Assembly (NCBI GenBank): GCA_006384855.1 | Contig: VCJN01000960.1 | Location: forward strand, 17,473-81,472 | DNA: 64,000 nucleotides | Direction of reading: 5' to 3' | Source: Tetraselmis striata | Taxonomy: Eukaryota; Chlorophyta; Chlorodendrophyceae; Chlorodendrales; Chlorodendraceae | Part shown: positions 1-9,911 of the stretch, in pieces | How the letters are laid out: each line of letters opens with the position of its first letter | Numbering within the stretch: position 1 is the first letter of the stretch | Translations under genes and position numbers: made by a program | The notes under the pieces: model-generated | Told to the model about the DNA's origin: nothing | What the model saw: only the letters and a program-made list of their open reading frames with translations | Databases searched by the model: none

Positions 1-146
1 TTGGGGCAATTGGGCATACTGCATGAGAATTGCGTCCTTCCGTTTCACATTCACTGTTCCTTGGCATCCCCAGCCCGGAGCCATGTTGAATTTTGTCCGA
101 CTCCCGGATGCTCTCTCAATGCGTACCCTTGCCTCTCGGGAGACAG

Positions 147-3100
147 GCTGGAGGAGCTGGAGGTTGAGCGAGTCGTGCGGCTGGGGCTGGGCAACCGCGC
201 CCACGCGGTGCGCGCTCTCCCCCGCACGCCGGACGTCAGCCTCAAGAAGGGGATCTCGGCCCGTGCGGAGTGGGGCGCCATCCAGCTCTGCGTGCTGGTG
301 CGTCCCTGATGCCAGCTTTGCCCCGGAGCCCCTCTGCCCACACTGTGCAGAGCTAAGCTCAATACGGTTTGCGACCAGTGCATCCACTCTGCAGCATATA
401 CGTGGTTTGCAGTGCAGCACACTATGGGCACTCTGTTTGAAAGATGTATCCTTAGTACTTATGCCAAAGTGTCCTGGATTTGCTATGCTGGGTTCGGTGA
501 TTGTCCTCCGCTGCCATGCTTTCCTGGCACCCCTTTCCTTCCCTCTTGTATTTCCGGACTGCGGATCTCCCCCTCTCTTCCCCGCCCACCTGCTCCCGAT
601 ACTTATCTGGGCCCCATCACTCTACCCCGGTCTCCAGCGTTCACCCCTCCACCAAAGTGAAAAAAGCAGGAACGATGATGTACAATCTTTGTGGGATCTG
701 ATGAGCTCCTCCTCCAAGAAGGGCGCGGATATCACGAACACAATGTCTGACGTTCCGTTTGCTTTACGCCACTCCTCTCTCTCCTGCCCCCCGTCTCCAT
801 GCTCCAGTTGTCAACCCTTCCCCCCCTCCCCAATCGTGTCCCCCGTTCTTAAGTCGAGTGTCAAGGAGCAAGTGATGCACAAACTTTGTGGGATATATGA
901 GCCCCTCTCCGGAGGGGCACTGATCTTACTCATCTAGGTTATTTGTTCTGATGCTCCACCGCCGGCCAGGATGCGGGTCTTGCTCCCTTTGTTCGCCTGT
1001 ATGTCCTCCTCGCAGCCCCCTAGATTTCCAGCTCTTGTCCCTCCCCACCTTCGAGGTTTGCTAGTCAGGGCAGGAACAGTGATGTACAATCTTTGTGGGA
1101 TCTGATGAGCCCCTCCTCCAAAAGTGGGCGGGCGCGGATATCACAAACACAATGTCTGATGTTCCACCCGCCTGTCCTCCTGCAGTAATCCTGCCGCAGC
1201 TGTCCCTGCATAACTCCTCCCACCTCCCTCACATCCCACAGCCTCTATACAAATTCGCCCCTCCATCCCCGGAAGTGTTGAGGAGCAAGTGATGCACAAA
1301 CTTTGTGGGATATATGAGCCCCTCTCTGGAGGGGCACTGATCTTACTTATCTAGGTCATTTGTTCTGATGTTCCACCGCCGGCCAGGATGCGCCTCGTGC
1401 CCTTAACATCTTTATATATCCTCCTGCTAGCCCGCCTCAGGTCTCTGGCTCTTGTCCCTCCCCACCTCTGAGGTTTGCCAGTCAGGGCAGGAACAGTGAT
1501 GTACAATCTTTGTGGGATCTGATGAGCCCCTCCTCCAAGGGAGGGGCGTGGATATCACAAACACAATGTCTGACGTTCCGTCACAATGTCCTTCGGTAGT
1601 CTTTCGGCCGCAGCTGTCCTTGCATCCCCGGGTCCACCCCTCCTCTACGCTGCTCCCTTCCTGCAAGCTCTCTACCACGCCTTGATTCGCCCCTCCATCC
1701 CCGGAAGTGTCGAGGAGCAAGTGATGCACAAACTTTGTGGGATATATGAGCCCCTCTCCGGAGGGGCACTGATCTTACTCATCTAGGTTATTTGTTCTGA
1801 TGCTCCTGCTTCACTGTCGCTTTTGTCGCTCTTCGCCTTAACCCTACCTACCTTAAAACTAACCCTCTCCGCGTCCGCATCCCGTCGTCGTCCAGTATGG
1901 ATCTTTTGCCGACGGCAGGCCAGGAACAGTGATGTACAATCTTTGTGGGATCTGATGAGCCCCTCCTCCAAGGGGGGGGGCGTGGATATCACAAACACAA
2001 TGTCTGACGTTCCATCCGCCTGTCCTTCGGCAGTCATTCGGCCGCAGCTGTCCTTGCATCCCCGGGTCCACCCCTCCTCCACGCTGCTCCCTTCCTGCAA
2101 GCTCTGTACCACGCCTTAATTCGCTCCTCCATCCCCGGAAGTGTCAAGGAGCAAGTGATGCACAAACTTTGTGGGATATATGAGCCCCTCTCCGGAGGGG
2201 CACTGATCTTACTCATCTAGGTTATTTGTTCTGATGCTCCTCCACCGCCGGCCAGGATGCGCCTCGTGCCCTCCACATCTATATATATCCTCCCGCTAGC
2301 CCCCCTCAGGTCTCTGGCTCTTGTCCCTCCCCACCTCTGAGGTTTGCCAGTCAGGGCAGGAACAGTGATGTACAATCTTTGTGGGATCTGATGAGCCCCT
2401 CCTCCAAGGGGGGCGTGGATATCACAAACACAATGTCTGGCGTTCCGTCACAATGTCCTTTGGCAGTCATTCGGCCGCAGCTGTCCTTGCATCCCCTGGT
2501 CCACCCCTCCTCCACGCTGCTCCCTTCCTGCAACCTCTCTACCACGCCTTGATTCGCCCCTCCATCCCCGGAAGTGTCAAGGAGCAAGTGATGCACAAAC
2601 TTTGTGGGATATATGAGCCCCTCTCCGGAGGGGCACTGATCTTACTCATCTAGGTTATTTGTTCTGATGCTCCACCGCCGGCCAGGATGCGCCTCGTGCC
2701 CTCCACATCTATATATATCCTCCCGCTAGCCCCCCTCAGGTCTCTGGCTCTTGTCCCTCCCCACCTCTGAGGTTTGCCAGTCAGGGCAGGAACAGTGATG
2801 TACAATCTTTGTGGGATCTGATGAGCCCCTCCTCCAAAAGGGTGGTGGGCGCGGATATCACAAACACAATGTCTGACGTTCCGCCATGCCGTTGCACCGC
2901 CCTTTCCCCCACTGTGCTCTAAAGGCAGCCGCCTGGAATCCCCTCTTCTATCTGATGTCCTCGGCAATGACCTGCTGCCCGACCAGGTCAACCCCAAGGA
3001 GGCGTCCCGGCTGGTGGACGTAGGCCCATCCCCCGACAACATTGCAGAGGCCGCCAAGTTCCGGAAGCTGTGGGGCGAGAAGGCGGAGCTGCGCCGCTTC

Positions 3101-6100
3101 AAGGTGGTTGCTCGGAAACTGAGACAGAGTTACAATTGACAAATGAATTAAAGCTGGTGAAGCCCCATCCCACAGCGCTGCCTGACTCGTTTGAGTGGCT
3201 GCCACGTGACAGGACGGCAAAATCTGCGAGGCGGTCGTCTGGGACAGCTCCCCCTCGCAGCGGCACATGATTGTGGAGCAGGCGGTGGCGCACTTGCTGC
3301 CGCTGCACTGCTCGGCCTCCCTGGTGGCCGGCAGCGCGGGGATGCTGGACGCGGCGCTGGTGCCCGCGGTCGCCGCGGCCTCCGGCGACGCGGCCGTGGC
3401 CGCCGATGGGGCTACGCTGTCGGTGCGCGCGATGGAGGGCGCGGCGGATCGGCTGGGCAAGCAGCTCAAGAGCCTGGACGAGGTGCGGCCGGGCGTGGTG
3501 GGCATCCAGCCCGTGGGCGCCGCGTTGCGCGGCACGGCGCTGTTCCCGCCACACCCGCACCCGCTCGCGGGGGGCCCGCCCAGCCGGGGCGACGACGTTG
3601 TGGGCCGCTGCCTGGCGCCGGTCGAGCTGCTGGTGCAGCTGGAGGGCTCAGGTGCGTGACCAACCACCCTGGTCCACCACATACTTCCCTGTTACATGCG
3701 TGCGTGCGTGCATATGTGCGTGGCGATTTTGTCGCAGTCCTCATCGCAGATCGGCGTCACGCCAATGCTGCTACCATTACCGTTGGAAGAGTATCCAGAG
3801 GAGACGGGCACACACCTGAGTGCACTGCGGCACAGTTGAGGGCGGTGATGTAGGTGTATGCGAATGCGTAAGATCACGTGTATGTGTTGTGAATCATTGT
3901 CCCCTTGGTTGTCTAAGTATATTAGCTGGTCCTGGGCGCCACTAGTGGCCAGTAGCGTGCATCCGGCCACTGACACTGCGCACTGCGTGTAGCCTTTGTG
4001 GGCACAGCCCTAAGCTCGCTGCTGACACCGGCTTGATCGCTGCTGTTGCTGTGCAGGCAACTGGCCGGAGGACAGCATGGAGGCGTTTCTCAACACCAAG
4101 GCGGCCGTGGGCGTGCAGCTCGCGGACGCGCTGTCCTCCTCTTACAACGTCCGGTCCCGGGTCGCTCACGGCCATGTGGTGAGATGTCCCGCTCCTGCCC
4201 CTCTCCGCATTCAAGGGAGGCAGAAAGAAACGTCCCTGTGCTTGACTGGCTTTACCTCGGATCGATGCAGTTTATCTGACACTCTCTTGCGCCGCCCAGG
4301 ATGTGTTTGTGGACGGCTTCGCGTTTCGGCTCGTGCTCTTCTCCGACCGCGAGCCCGCCCTGCGGAAGAAGCTGCTGGGCGAGGCGGCGCTCGCGCATCA
4401 GGCGCCATCCAGCAACGTCGCCCTGCGGCAGTGGCACCACGGCGCCATGGCGCTGGTGGGCGGCGAGCACCCCGCGTTTGCCGCCACCGCAAGGTGACCT
4501 CCCCCTCTCATCTTGCCGATCCCAATGAAAGTGACAACGAAGACAATAATGGTCTGTGAAGACTGGGGAACTCAGACACGCCCTGGAAAGTAAATGTAGG
4601 CTGACTGTCCGGGCGACAAGTTGCCATATTGGTTCGAATGGGGTAACCAGACAGCTCGGCAGCCGAGGGCCTTCCACCCTGCACGTAGGCCTGGTTTGAC
4701 TTTGGGTGCCGACGCACCTGTCAGAGCCCTTAGTCCAAGCCTCGAATTGGCGCTTGCGTGCACCCTATACGGACATTCGCGTCATTTTTGTCTGCATTTG
4801 ACCTCTTGCATAGCAGTTTCTTATGTGCAGTGTTTTTATAGCCGCGTTGTCAGCCATAATAATTGTGTTCCGCTGTCGGACGTTGGATGGGCAGGCTGGC
4901 GAAGCGCTGGATCTCGGGCATGATGATGGAGGGCACCGTGGCGGAGGAGGCGGTCGAGCTGCTCGTGGCCGCGTGCTCCACCGCCCCCGGCGGCGCGGTG
5001 CCCCCGGGCGCCCACACCGCCGGGTTCCTGCGCTTCCTGGCGCTGCTGGCGGAGCAGCCATGGGACCTTGCGCCGCTGGTGGTGGACCCACACCATGAGC
5101 TCACGCGACCCAAGCTGGCAGGCATCCGGGACGTGTTTGAGGTGCGCCCGGGCACTGTCCACCCGCCCGGCCCGATGCCCCCCCACCAGCCCGCGCCTCG
5201 ATCGCTGCGCTGACTAGGTCCCGACGAACCGGCGTTGTGGGATTGTCCCAACAACTCGAAAGCTTACTGGGCATTCATCTGCCGACGATAGAGCTGCGAC
5301 AATGAGCAAGAATGCGGTGGCAGTATATCATGACATGCCGTTACCATGCCATGGGTTCGTTGCATGTCAGTTTTTGTTCTGACCCCCTCTTTAGTACTTA
5401 TCATCTGGCAACGCATCATCAGGATGCACCGCGGACATGGTGCACAACCTGCGAGCCCATGGTGCAAAACACTTCATTGATTTTGCAACCTGCGAGCACG
5501 ACTAAACTGTTACGGCACAGGCTCACGGCTTTGCGCTCCCCTTCACCCCCCCTCACTCTTCCTCTCTCTCCCGCGTGTGCGCGTGTGCGTACCCCCACAC
5601 GTAAATGCAACCCCCTGCGATCACCTGCCAGGATGTGTCTGCTGCGATTCCCCCGCTGGCACTGCAGTCTGGGGTCCTGCCCCTCTCCGCCGCCCCTTTC
5701 ACATCCCCCCTCTGCCCGCCCCGGAATGGTCCCCCAGGCTGCTCGCGGCAGTGGCGCTCCGGCAATGTTCCTGGCAACTGCCTTTGACCCCGCATCTCTC
5801 ACCTGGTGCGCCCCCCCGCCCGCAAGCCCCCCCCCCCCCCCCCCCCTCCACACACACACACACACGCGCGCGCGCAACCCCGCTGCATCGCGTGCCGCCC
5901 GGCCGCCCCGCCCCCGGCGCTGACGTTCCTGTGTGAGCCCCGCAGGACTCGCGAGCGGCCCACTCGCGCCGAGACGGTGCGCCTGCAGGCCGCTGCGCGG
6001 CGGTCCCTGTCGCTGCTCCAGACAGCGCTGTGGCCCGCCCCGGCTCCTCCTGCCACCAGCTCTGGCGGCAAGAAGCGGGCGCGAGGGGGCGAGGAGGGTG

Positions 6101-7430
6101 CACCCGGCTGGCGGGCCGTCTTCTCGGCGCCGCTCGACCCTTTCGATGCGCTCCTCCTGTTCCACAAGGTGATGCCGCTTACTATGGTGGTGTTGGGGGA
6201 GGGGGGGTTAAGGGCACCGCGTTGTCACATGATTCCGGAATCGTATATGTGAATGTCCTCATCTGCGTCTGCTATTCACCCCCCCCCCCCCCCCCCCCCT
6301 TTGCAGGATGCTTTGCCGCATGAATCGACCCGCGCCGGGGCGCATATCACCGCGAGCTGCCACAGCGGCACCGGCGCCGTGGCACAGCTCCTGCCGGATA
6401 TGGGGAGCAAGCGCAGAAAGGAGGCGCCGCCCAAGCTCGCCAGGGCTGTGATCCGCACGGTCCCGCATGGTCCGCCCCCCCACCCCCCCCCCCTCCCTTT
6501 TCAAATCCCCTAGATGATTGCCTGATAACCATCCATGTCCATATTTTTGGATTTCTTCTTGAATACTAAGCCAACGCGGCCCTGAGTTATTCGCAATGAA
6601 CAAACCGCACATGACAAGCACGATGCCAACACACCTAGAAAAAGCCCCCAATGTAAGCCTCATCATGTTGGGCTTGCACCGTATCCACAGAAATATTCAC
6701 TACTACTACACACCGTTCCGCAACGTTCAATAGGTGTATCGATATCTGATCCCTCCCAGGTTGCGCATGCTCCTTTTATAAGTCGTCCCCTTTCCTTGTT
6801 GGCACCGGTATATCATTTCCCGCCAAATATCGCACGCCTAGCCGCCGTAAACACCGACTCGGGCTCTTTGCTTATTAGATCGCTCATCCAGTAGGCTTGC
6901 GTCGCCGTGACAGGGTTTGCCATGTTCAGAGATGGGCCATCGCCAGCCATGAGCTCGGCAACGGACGCACTGTGATTACGACCTGTGGTGGATCCGCTCT
7001 GCCCTGTCCCGCCCTCTTACTTTGTCTTGTGTGCTTCCGGCCCGCAGCCTTGTTGAAGAAGAAGTCTCCGATGGCGCTGCAGGGCGAGCTGCTCGTGGGC
7101 TTTGACCCGGTGGGTCAGCTGGTGGGGCTCCTCCGGACCCGGTTCGGCCATCTCGCGGAGTTTTGCGTCGGCGGGCTGGAGGAGAAGCTGGTGGGTGTCA
7201 AGTGGCGCCCGCAGGCGTTTGCGCCCGGCCCGCTGCGGGTGCCGACCGCGCACACCGCGTTGCCGCTGCTCATCTCCACCCCCGCGAACGACGCTGGTGG
7301 CAAGCCGTCCAAAGCGGAGGCGGCCCAGCTGGCGGTGGTGGACGCCGCGTCGGTGATAAATGAGATGCTGGCGATGGGGGAGGGGCTCCTCGTCGACGCG
7401 GTGCTCCCGGACAGCAGCGCGCTGCTGTAG
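147..7430 (+). CDS. NOL6: Nucleolar protein 6 (Nrap/UTP22), 5' end outside window
   Basis: SSU-processome protein needed for early 18S pre-rRNA processing in the nucleolus. Ten exons can be joined with matching phase: about 147-297, 2987-3103, 3213-3651, 4057-4178, 4300-4493, 4895-5141, 5738-5805, 5946-6168, 6307-6469 and 7048-7430 (TAG stop). The joined protein carries Nrap landmarks: WGEKAELRRFKDGKICEAVVW across the second and third exons is the clearest (split here as WGEKAELRRFK and DGKICEAVVW), followed by LVQLEGSGNWP, VDGFAFRL, ARLAKRWISG, a GFLRFL block, and near the C-terminus LLVGFDPVGQLVGLLRTRFG. The small 68-nt exon 5738-5805 was found by the gap it fills and its phase. The first visible exon start (about 147) is approximate and earlier exons lie upstream. 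The second exon could start earlier, but only 2987 matches the phase of the donor at 298. Introns are rich in poly-C tracts. The large second visible intron hosts a snoRNA array. Confidence 0.9.
669..756 (+). ncRNA. C/D-box snoRNA, type A copy 1
   Basis: Terminal stem GGAAC (669-673) with GTTCC (752-756). Box C is ATGATGT (675-681), the best match to RUGAUGA in the array. Box D is CTGA (747-750). An internal CTGATGAG precedes a GC-rich hairpin that is poorly paired in this copy. Confidence 0.72.
865..957 (+). ncRNA. C/D-box snoRNA, type B copy 1
   Basis: Terminal stem GGAGC (865-869) with GCTCC (953-957). Box C is GTGATGC (872-878), box D CTGA (948-951). A central seven-pair hairpin, GCCCCTC with GAGGGGC, closes a TCCG (UNCG-type) loop and is followed at once by an internal CTGA that could be box D'. 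Confidence 0.72.
1073..1165 (+). ncRNA. C/D-box snoRNA, type A copy 2
   Basis: Stem GGAAC/GTTCC (1073-1077, 1161-1165), box C GTGATGT, box D CTGA (1156-1159). The variable loop side of the internal hairpin is longer than in the other copies. Confidence 0.72.
1282..1374 (+). ncRNA. C/D-box snoRNA, type B copy 2
   Basis: Stem GGAGC (1282-1286) with GTTCC (1370-1374): the usual GCTCC has a C-to-T change that keeps a G-U pair. Box C GTGATGC, box D CTGA (1365-1368), central hairpin present with loop TCTG instead of TCCG. Confidence 0.7.
1490..1579 (+). ncRNA. C/D-box snoRNA, type A copy 3
   Basis: Stem GGAAC/GTTCC (1490-1494, 1575-1579), box C GTGATGT, box D CTGA (1570-1573). The internal hairpin (GCCCCTCC with GGGAGGGGC) is well paired in this copy. 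Confidence 0.74.
1714..1806 (+). ncRNA. C/D-box snoRNA, type B copy 3
   Basis: Stem GGAGC/GCTCC (1714-1718, 1802-1806), box C GTGATGC, box D CTGA (1797-1800), UNCG-loop hairpin intact. It matches B1 over nearly its full length. Confidence 0.74.
1923..2013 (+). ncRNA. C/D-box snoRNA, type A copy 4
   Basis: Stem GGAAC/GTTCC (1923-1927, 2009-2013), box C GTGATGT, box D CTGA (2004-2007). The spacer just upstream differs from the other units (about 1807-1915 is unrelated sequence), so the snoRNA is conserved where the spacer is not. Confidence 0.74.
2148..2240 (+). ncRNA. C/D-box snoRNA, type B copy 4
   Basis: Stem GGAGC/GCTCC (2148-2152, 2236-2240), box C GTGATGC, box D CTGA (2231-2234), central UNCG hairpin intact. 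Confidence 0.74.
2359..2446 (+). ncRNA. C/D-box snoRNA, type A copy 5, box D mutated
   Basis: Stem GGAAC/GTTCC (2359-2363, 2442-2446) and box C GTGATGT are intact, but box D reads CTGG (2437-2440) instead of CTGA. Loss of the last A should weaken the kink-turn, so this copy may be inactive. Confidence 0.6.
2581..2673 (+). ncRNA. C/D-box snoRNA, type B copy 5
   Basis: Stem GGAGC/GCTCC (2581-2585, 2669-2673), box C GTGATGC, box D CTGA (2664-2667), UNCG hairpin intact. Confidence 0.74.
2789..2882 (+). ncRNA. C/D-box snoRNA, type A copy 6
   Basis: Stem GGAAC/GTTCC (2789-2793, 2878-2882), box C GTGATGT, box D CTGA (2873-2876). It ends 104 nt before the splice acceptor at 2986, a distance compatible with intron-coupled snoRNP assembly. 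Confidence 0.72.
5827..5876 (+). repeat. Compound (C)n(CA)n(CG)n tract in a NOL6 intron
   Basis: About 20 C's, then TCCACACA repeats, then CG alternation, 22 nt after the donor at 5806. It lies on the sense strand of the host gene, like most such tracts here. Confidence 0.9.
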
Positions 7431-7895
7431 CGTGACATGGTGCTCTGCCCCTGCCCGTGGAGGCCTCCCGGTGAATGAAGGGTGCGCAATCAGGGCGATG
7501 GGTCCGCATGTAAGAGTTATATCATAGCAGCCCCCTGTGTGTGCTGTGGTAGCCGCCATGCTTGTGCGCGGCGGCTTTCCATTTCCACCGCAGCAATGGG
7601 GTCAAATGATGTCCGGAGCGCTGCCGCTGCATCACCGTGCCGTTTTACCGTTACAGCCCTGCCAGAGCGACACCCCCCCCCCCCCCCCCCCCCCCCCACT
7701 TGCATGCATATGATCCATATTGCCATCCTACCACCAGGCAGCGAGAATGCTTTGAAAGCCATGGCGTTCTATAAATGCAAATCGTGCGTCCCCGTTGTTT
7801 CGTAATCCGCCCAGTATTTACAGGAAGCTGGGCAGGCACCATCAGGTGCCGTGCACCCCAAAAGTTGCGGCGAGGGCAGGACCGGAACGTCGCTC
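7431..7895. other. Intergenic, convergent gene ends
   Basis: Lies between the NOL6 stop and the 3' end of the minus-strand cysteine-rich gene. It contains a run of about 25 C's at 7673-7697. No coding signal seen. Confidence 0.7.
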
Positions 7896-8146
7896 TCAGT
7901 AGGGGCACCATTTTCCATAGCATTCGCTACACTGACCTTCCGCCACACTGCACCACTTGTCCGCCAAGGGGATCTTAGAGCCGCAGTCGTTCCCGGCGTC
8001 GCTGCAAAAGCCGAACGTCGGGCACCAGGTGCCGCGGCAGCCGGTCACGCACTGCGCCGCGCTGCCGTCGCAGAAGTCGTCGTTGGAAGGGTTACCGTTG
8101 CAGCCGTCCCAGTTGCAATACCCTCGACCGCTGACGTCGTCGCGGC

Positions 8147-8180
<34 letters not shown>

Positions 8181-8786
8181 GCTGCTCTCGGCGGCGGGGC
8201 ATGCGAGCCCGGCTGCGACGCTGGCGGTGTCGACGCATCCGCCGGCAATGAAGGCCTCCCTGCCGATAGGCCGCGCGCAGGCCGCACGGCACGACCCGTC
8301 TTGCCACACGCAGTCATTAGCGACGCAGTCGTCGCAGCCGGAGACAACGCTGCAGAGCATCTCCTTGGTGATGCAGTCCGCAGGCACCGTGCCGGGCGCC
8401 AGGCACTCCGGATCGCCCGGGACGCACTGCGTCGCGCAGCCGGAGGAGCGCTGCCACGCGCAACCGGCCGACAAGCATGCCTCGCAGATGTTCGGCGCCG
8501 CGGCGCAGTCGGGCAGAGGGCAGCGAATGGAGCTGCCGGTGAAGCAGGTGGGCGTGTCGGGGTTGCGCGAGTCGCCTTGGCAAGCGGGCTGGCAGCCACC
8601 TGGGTTCTGGTAGCTGCACCCCACCAGCAGGCACCCCTGGCAGCTGAAGGAGAAGAGCGAACACAGCGCGGGCCCGCCGGAGGCCGCCGGCTCCGCCTGG
8701 GCAGCGATCGAAGCTGCCTGCAGCAACGACAGCGCCACTGTGACCCCCAGTGCCACGGAGCCCCGTGCCCCCCTGAGCGGTGCCAT
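7896..8786 (-). CDS. Secreted cysteine-rich protein with PSI-like repeats and a Ser run
   Basis: Single-exon ORF of 296 residues. The N-terminus has a short basic stretch, then a hydrophobic segment (about 12-29, VALGVTVALSLLQAASIAAQ) that looks like a cleavable signal peptide. The rest has many cysteines in a recurring spacing: C-x2-C-x3-GC-x-(Y/W)-x-x-x-x-GC-x3-C, seen near residues 50-70, 103-121 and 150-170, and a last cysteine-rich part. This resembles PSI (plexin-semaphorin-integrin) cysteine modules. A run of 14 serines (around residue 205), encoded by a CTG/GCT-type triplet repeat, acts as a linker before the C-terminal part. Probably an extracellular or cell-wall protein; no enzymatic motif is seen. 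The long plus-strand frame over the same bases is its shadow. Confidence 0.75.
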
Positions 8787-9878
8787 GACGCGCCGGTCAG
8801 GAACACGATAATTTATAACTTCCGCTCGGCGAGTTTAACCGCCGTCGGTGCCGACACCGGCGGTGCTGAAGTAGCCGCCGCGTCAAACTATCCACCTACC
8901 GCCTGAGCACTGTTCGGCCGCCGCCACCGCAAAACTTGAGAATCAAGCACGGTTATGCGGTTGCTGGGCTTGGAACTGCACTCGATATCGTGAAGCTGCC
9001 TTGTCTTTCTGCGCATCCCGCGGCTCTTCTCCACCGGCTCAGCAGCGTGGCATCGACCGCCACGGCAGCGCTTGGCAGACGGGCGGATAGAAGATGGGGG
9101 CATCATTAGCACGCAGCGGTCCCGCGCCATCGATCGATCATATATTACCTGTGGGCTAGCTGCACAAGGCAATCAGGAAATCATCCGAAAGTCAGCCGAA
9201 ATAACCCGCCATGTCATCAGCGCGACAAAAAATAATATAATCAATAAGAGCGGTCTGCACCACAAAATAGCGCGATATAATCGCGTACATCACGTTGTGC
9301 TTCCGCCAATATTATTGGCTCAAGTGCAACCATTTCTGACTCGTCGCAGCGGTTCCGGTTCCCCGGCTTGCTCGCGGCGACAGTAGCGCAGTAGCCACGT
9401 CTCGTACGAGCATTAGCATTGGAGTATCAGTACGAGCATTAGATGACCTATATGATTTCTTATCCATCAAGATAACGGTTTGTTTTAAGTTTTTGGTTAC
9501 AGGGAGAGCGTCAAGAGAATGCACGGAAAGTAACGGAGATAACGGTATGTCGGAATGTCGTTGAACGGTATGCATAACAGCGTAACATACTATTTTTTCG
9601 CCCCCGGGAGGCCGGGACAGGATCACAGGACTGGCTCCAGTGAAAACCCTTGCAGCGTAACATACTATGGGTCCTCGTCACGATCACGTGGATATGACGT
9701 GCTGTTCGACTTTTAATAATCGACTATTATTAGCCCCCCCCCCCCGCCCCCCCACTGGGGAGCGAGCGGGGGACATACAGTACACGCTTATCCGTGGACG
9801 GGTACAGTACGGCAGGATAGTCGGTGCTGCCGGTGGCTAGTCACTGCCAATTGTGCCTGTTGCTCCTGACAACCCCCC

Positions 9879-9911
<33 letters not shown>

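Larger units (their letters stand above)
669..2882 (+). repeat. Tandem array, period 404-436 bp, each unit = snoRNA A + spacer + snoRNA B + spacer
   Basis: Type A starts lie at 669, 1073, 1490, 1923, 2359 and 2789; type B starts at 865, 1282, 1714, 2148 and 2581. The snoRNA parts are better conserved than the spacers. The 2340-2790 unit nearly duplicates the one before it, so the last copies look youngest, while A1/B1 are the most diverged. Confidence 0.9.
298..2986 (+). other. NOL6 intron carrying a C/D snoRNA array
   Basis: The donor GTGCGT at 298 and the acceptor CAG ending at 2986 join the NOL6 frame in phase 0. The intron is 2689 nt, far longer than its neighbours (100-800 nt). It has no credible exon; the open frames in it are short and disagree between repeat copies. 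From 669 to 2882 it holds predicted snoRNAs in strict order A-B-A-B-A-B-A-B-A-B-A, separated by C/T-rich spacers of about 108-135 nt. The first 370 nt (298-668) show no snoRNA. Confidence 0.75.

Noticed and set aside
690-745. Hammerhead ribozyme, because CTGATGAG precedes a GC stem in the type A repeats
   Set aside because: The GAAA/CGAAAC side of the core and the third helix are missing, type B lacks CTGATGAG altogether, and the flanking GGAAC/GTTCC stem with box C and D explains all copies better.
1-2900. Short protein frames across the snoRNA array
   Set aside because: They start and stop differently in each unit, have no family motif and lie within an intron bounded by conserved NOL6 exons.
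7851-8906. Plus-strand frame of 351 codons
   Set aside because: Antisense shadow of the cysteine-rich gene; composition is Ala/Arg-rich with no motif.
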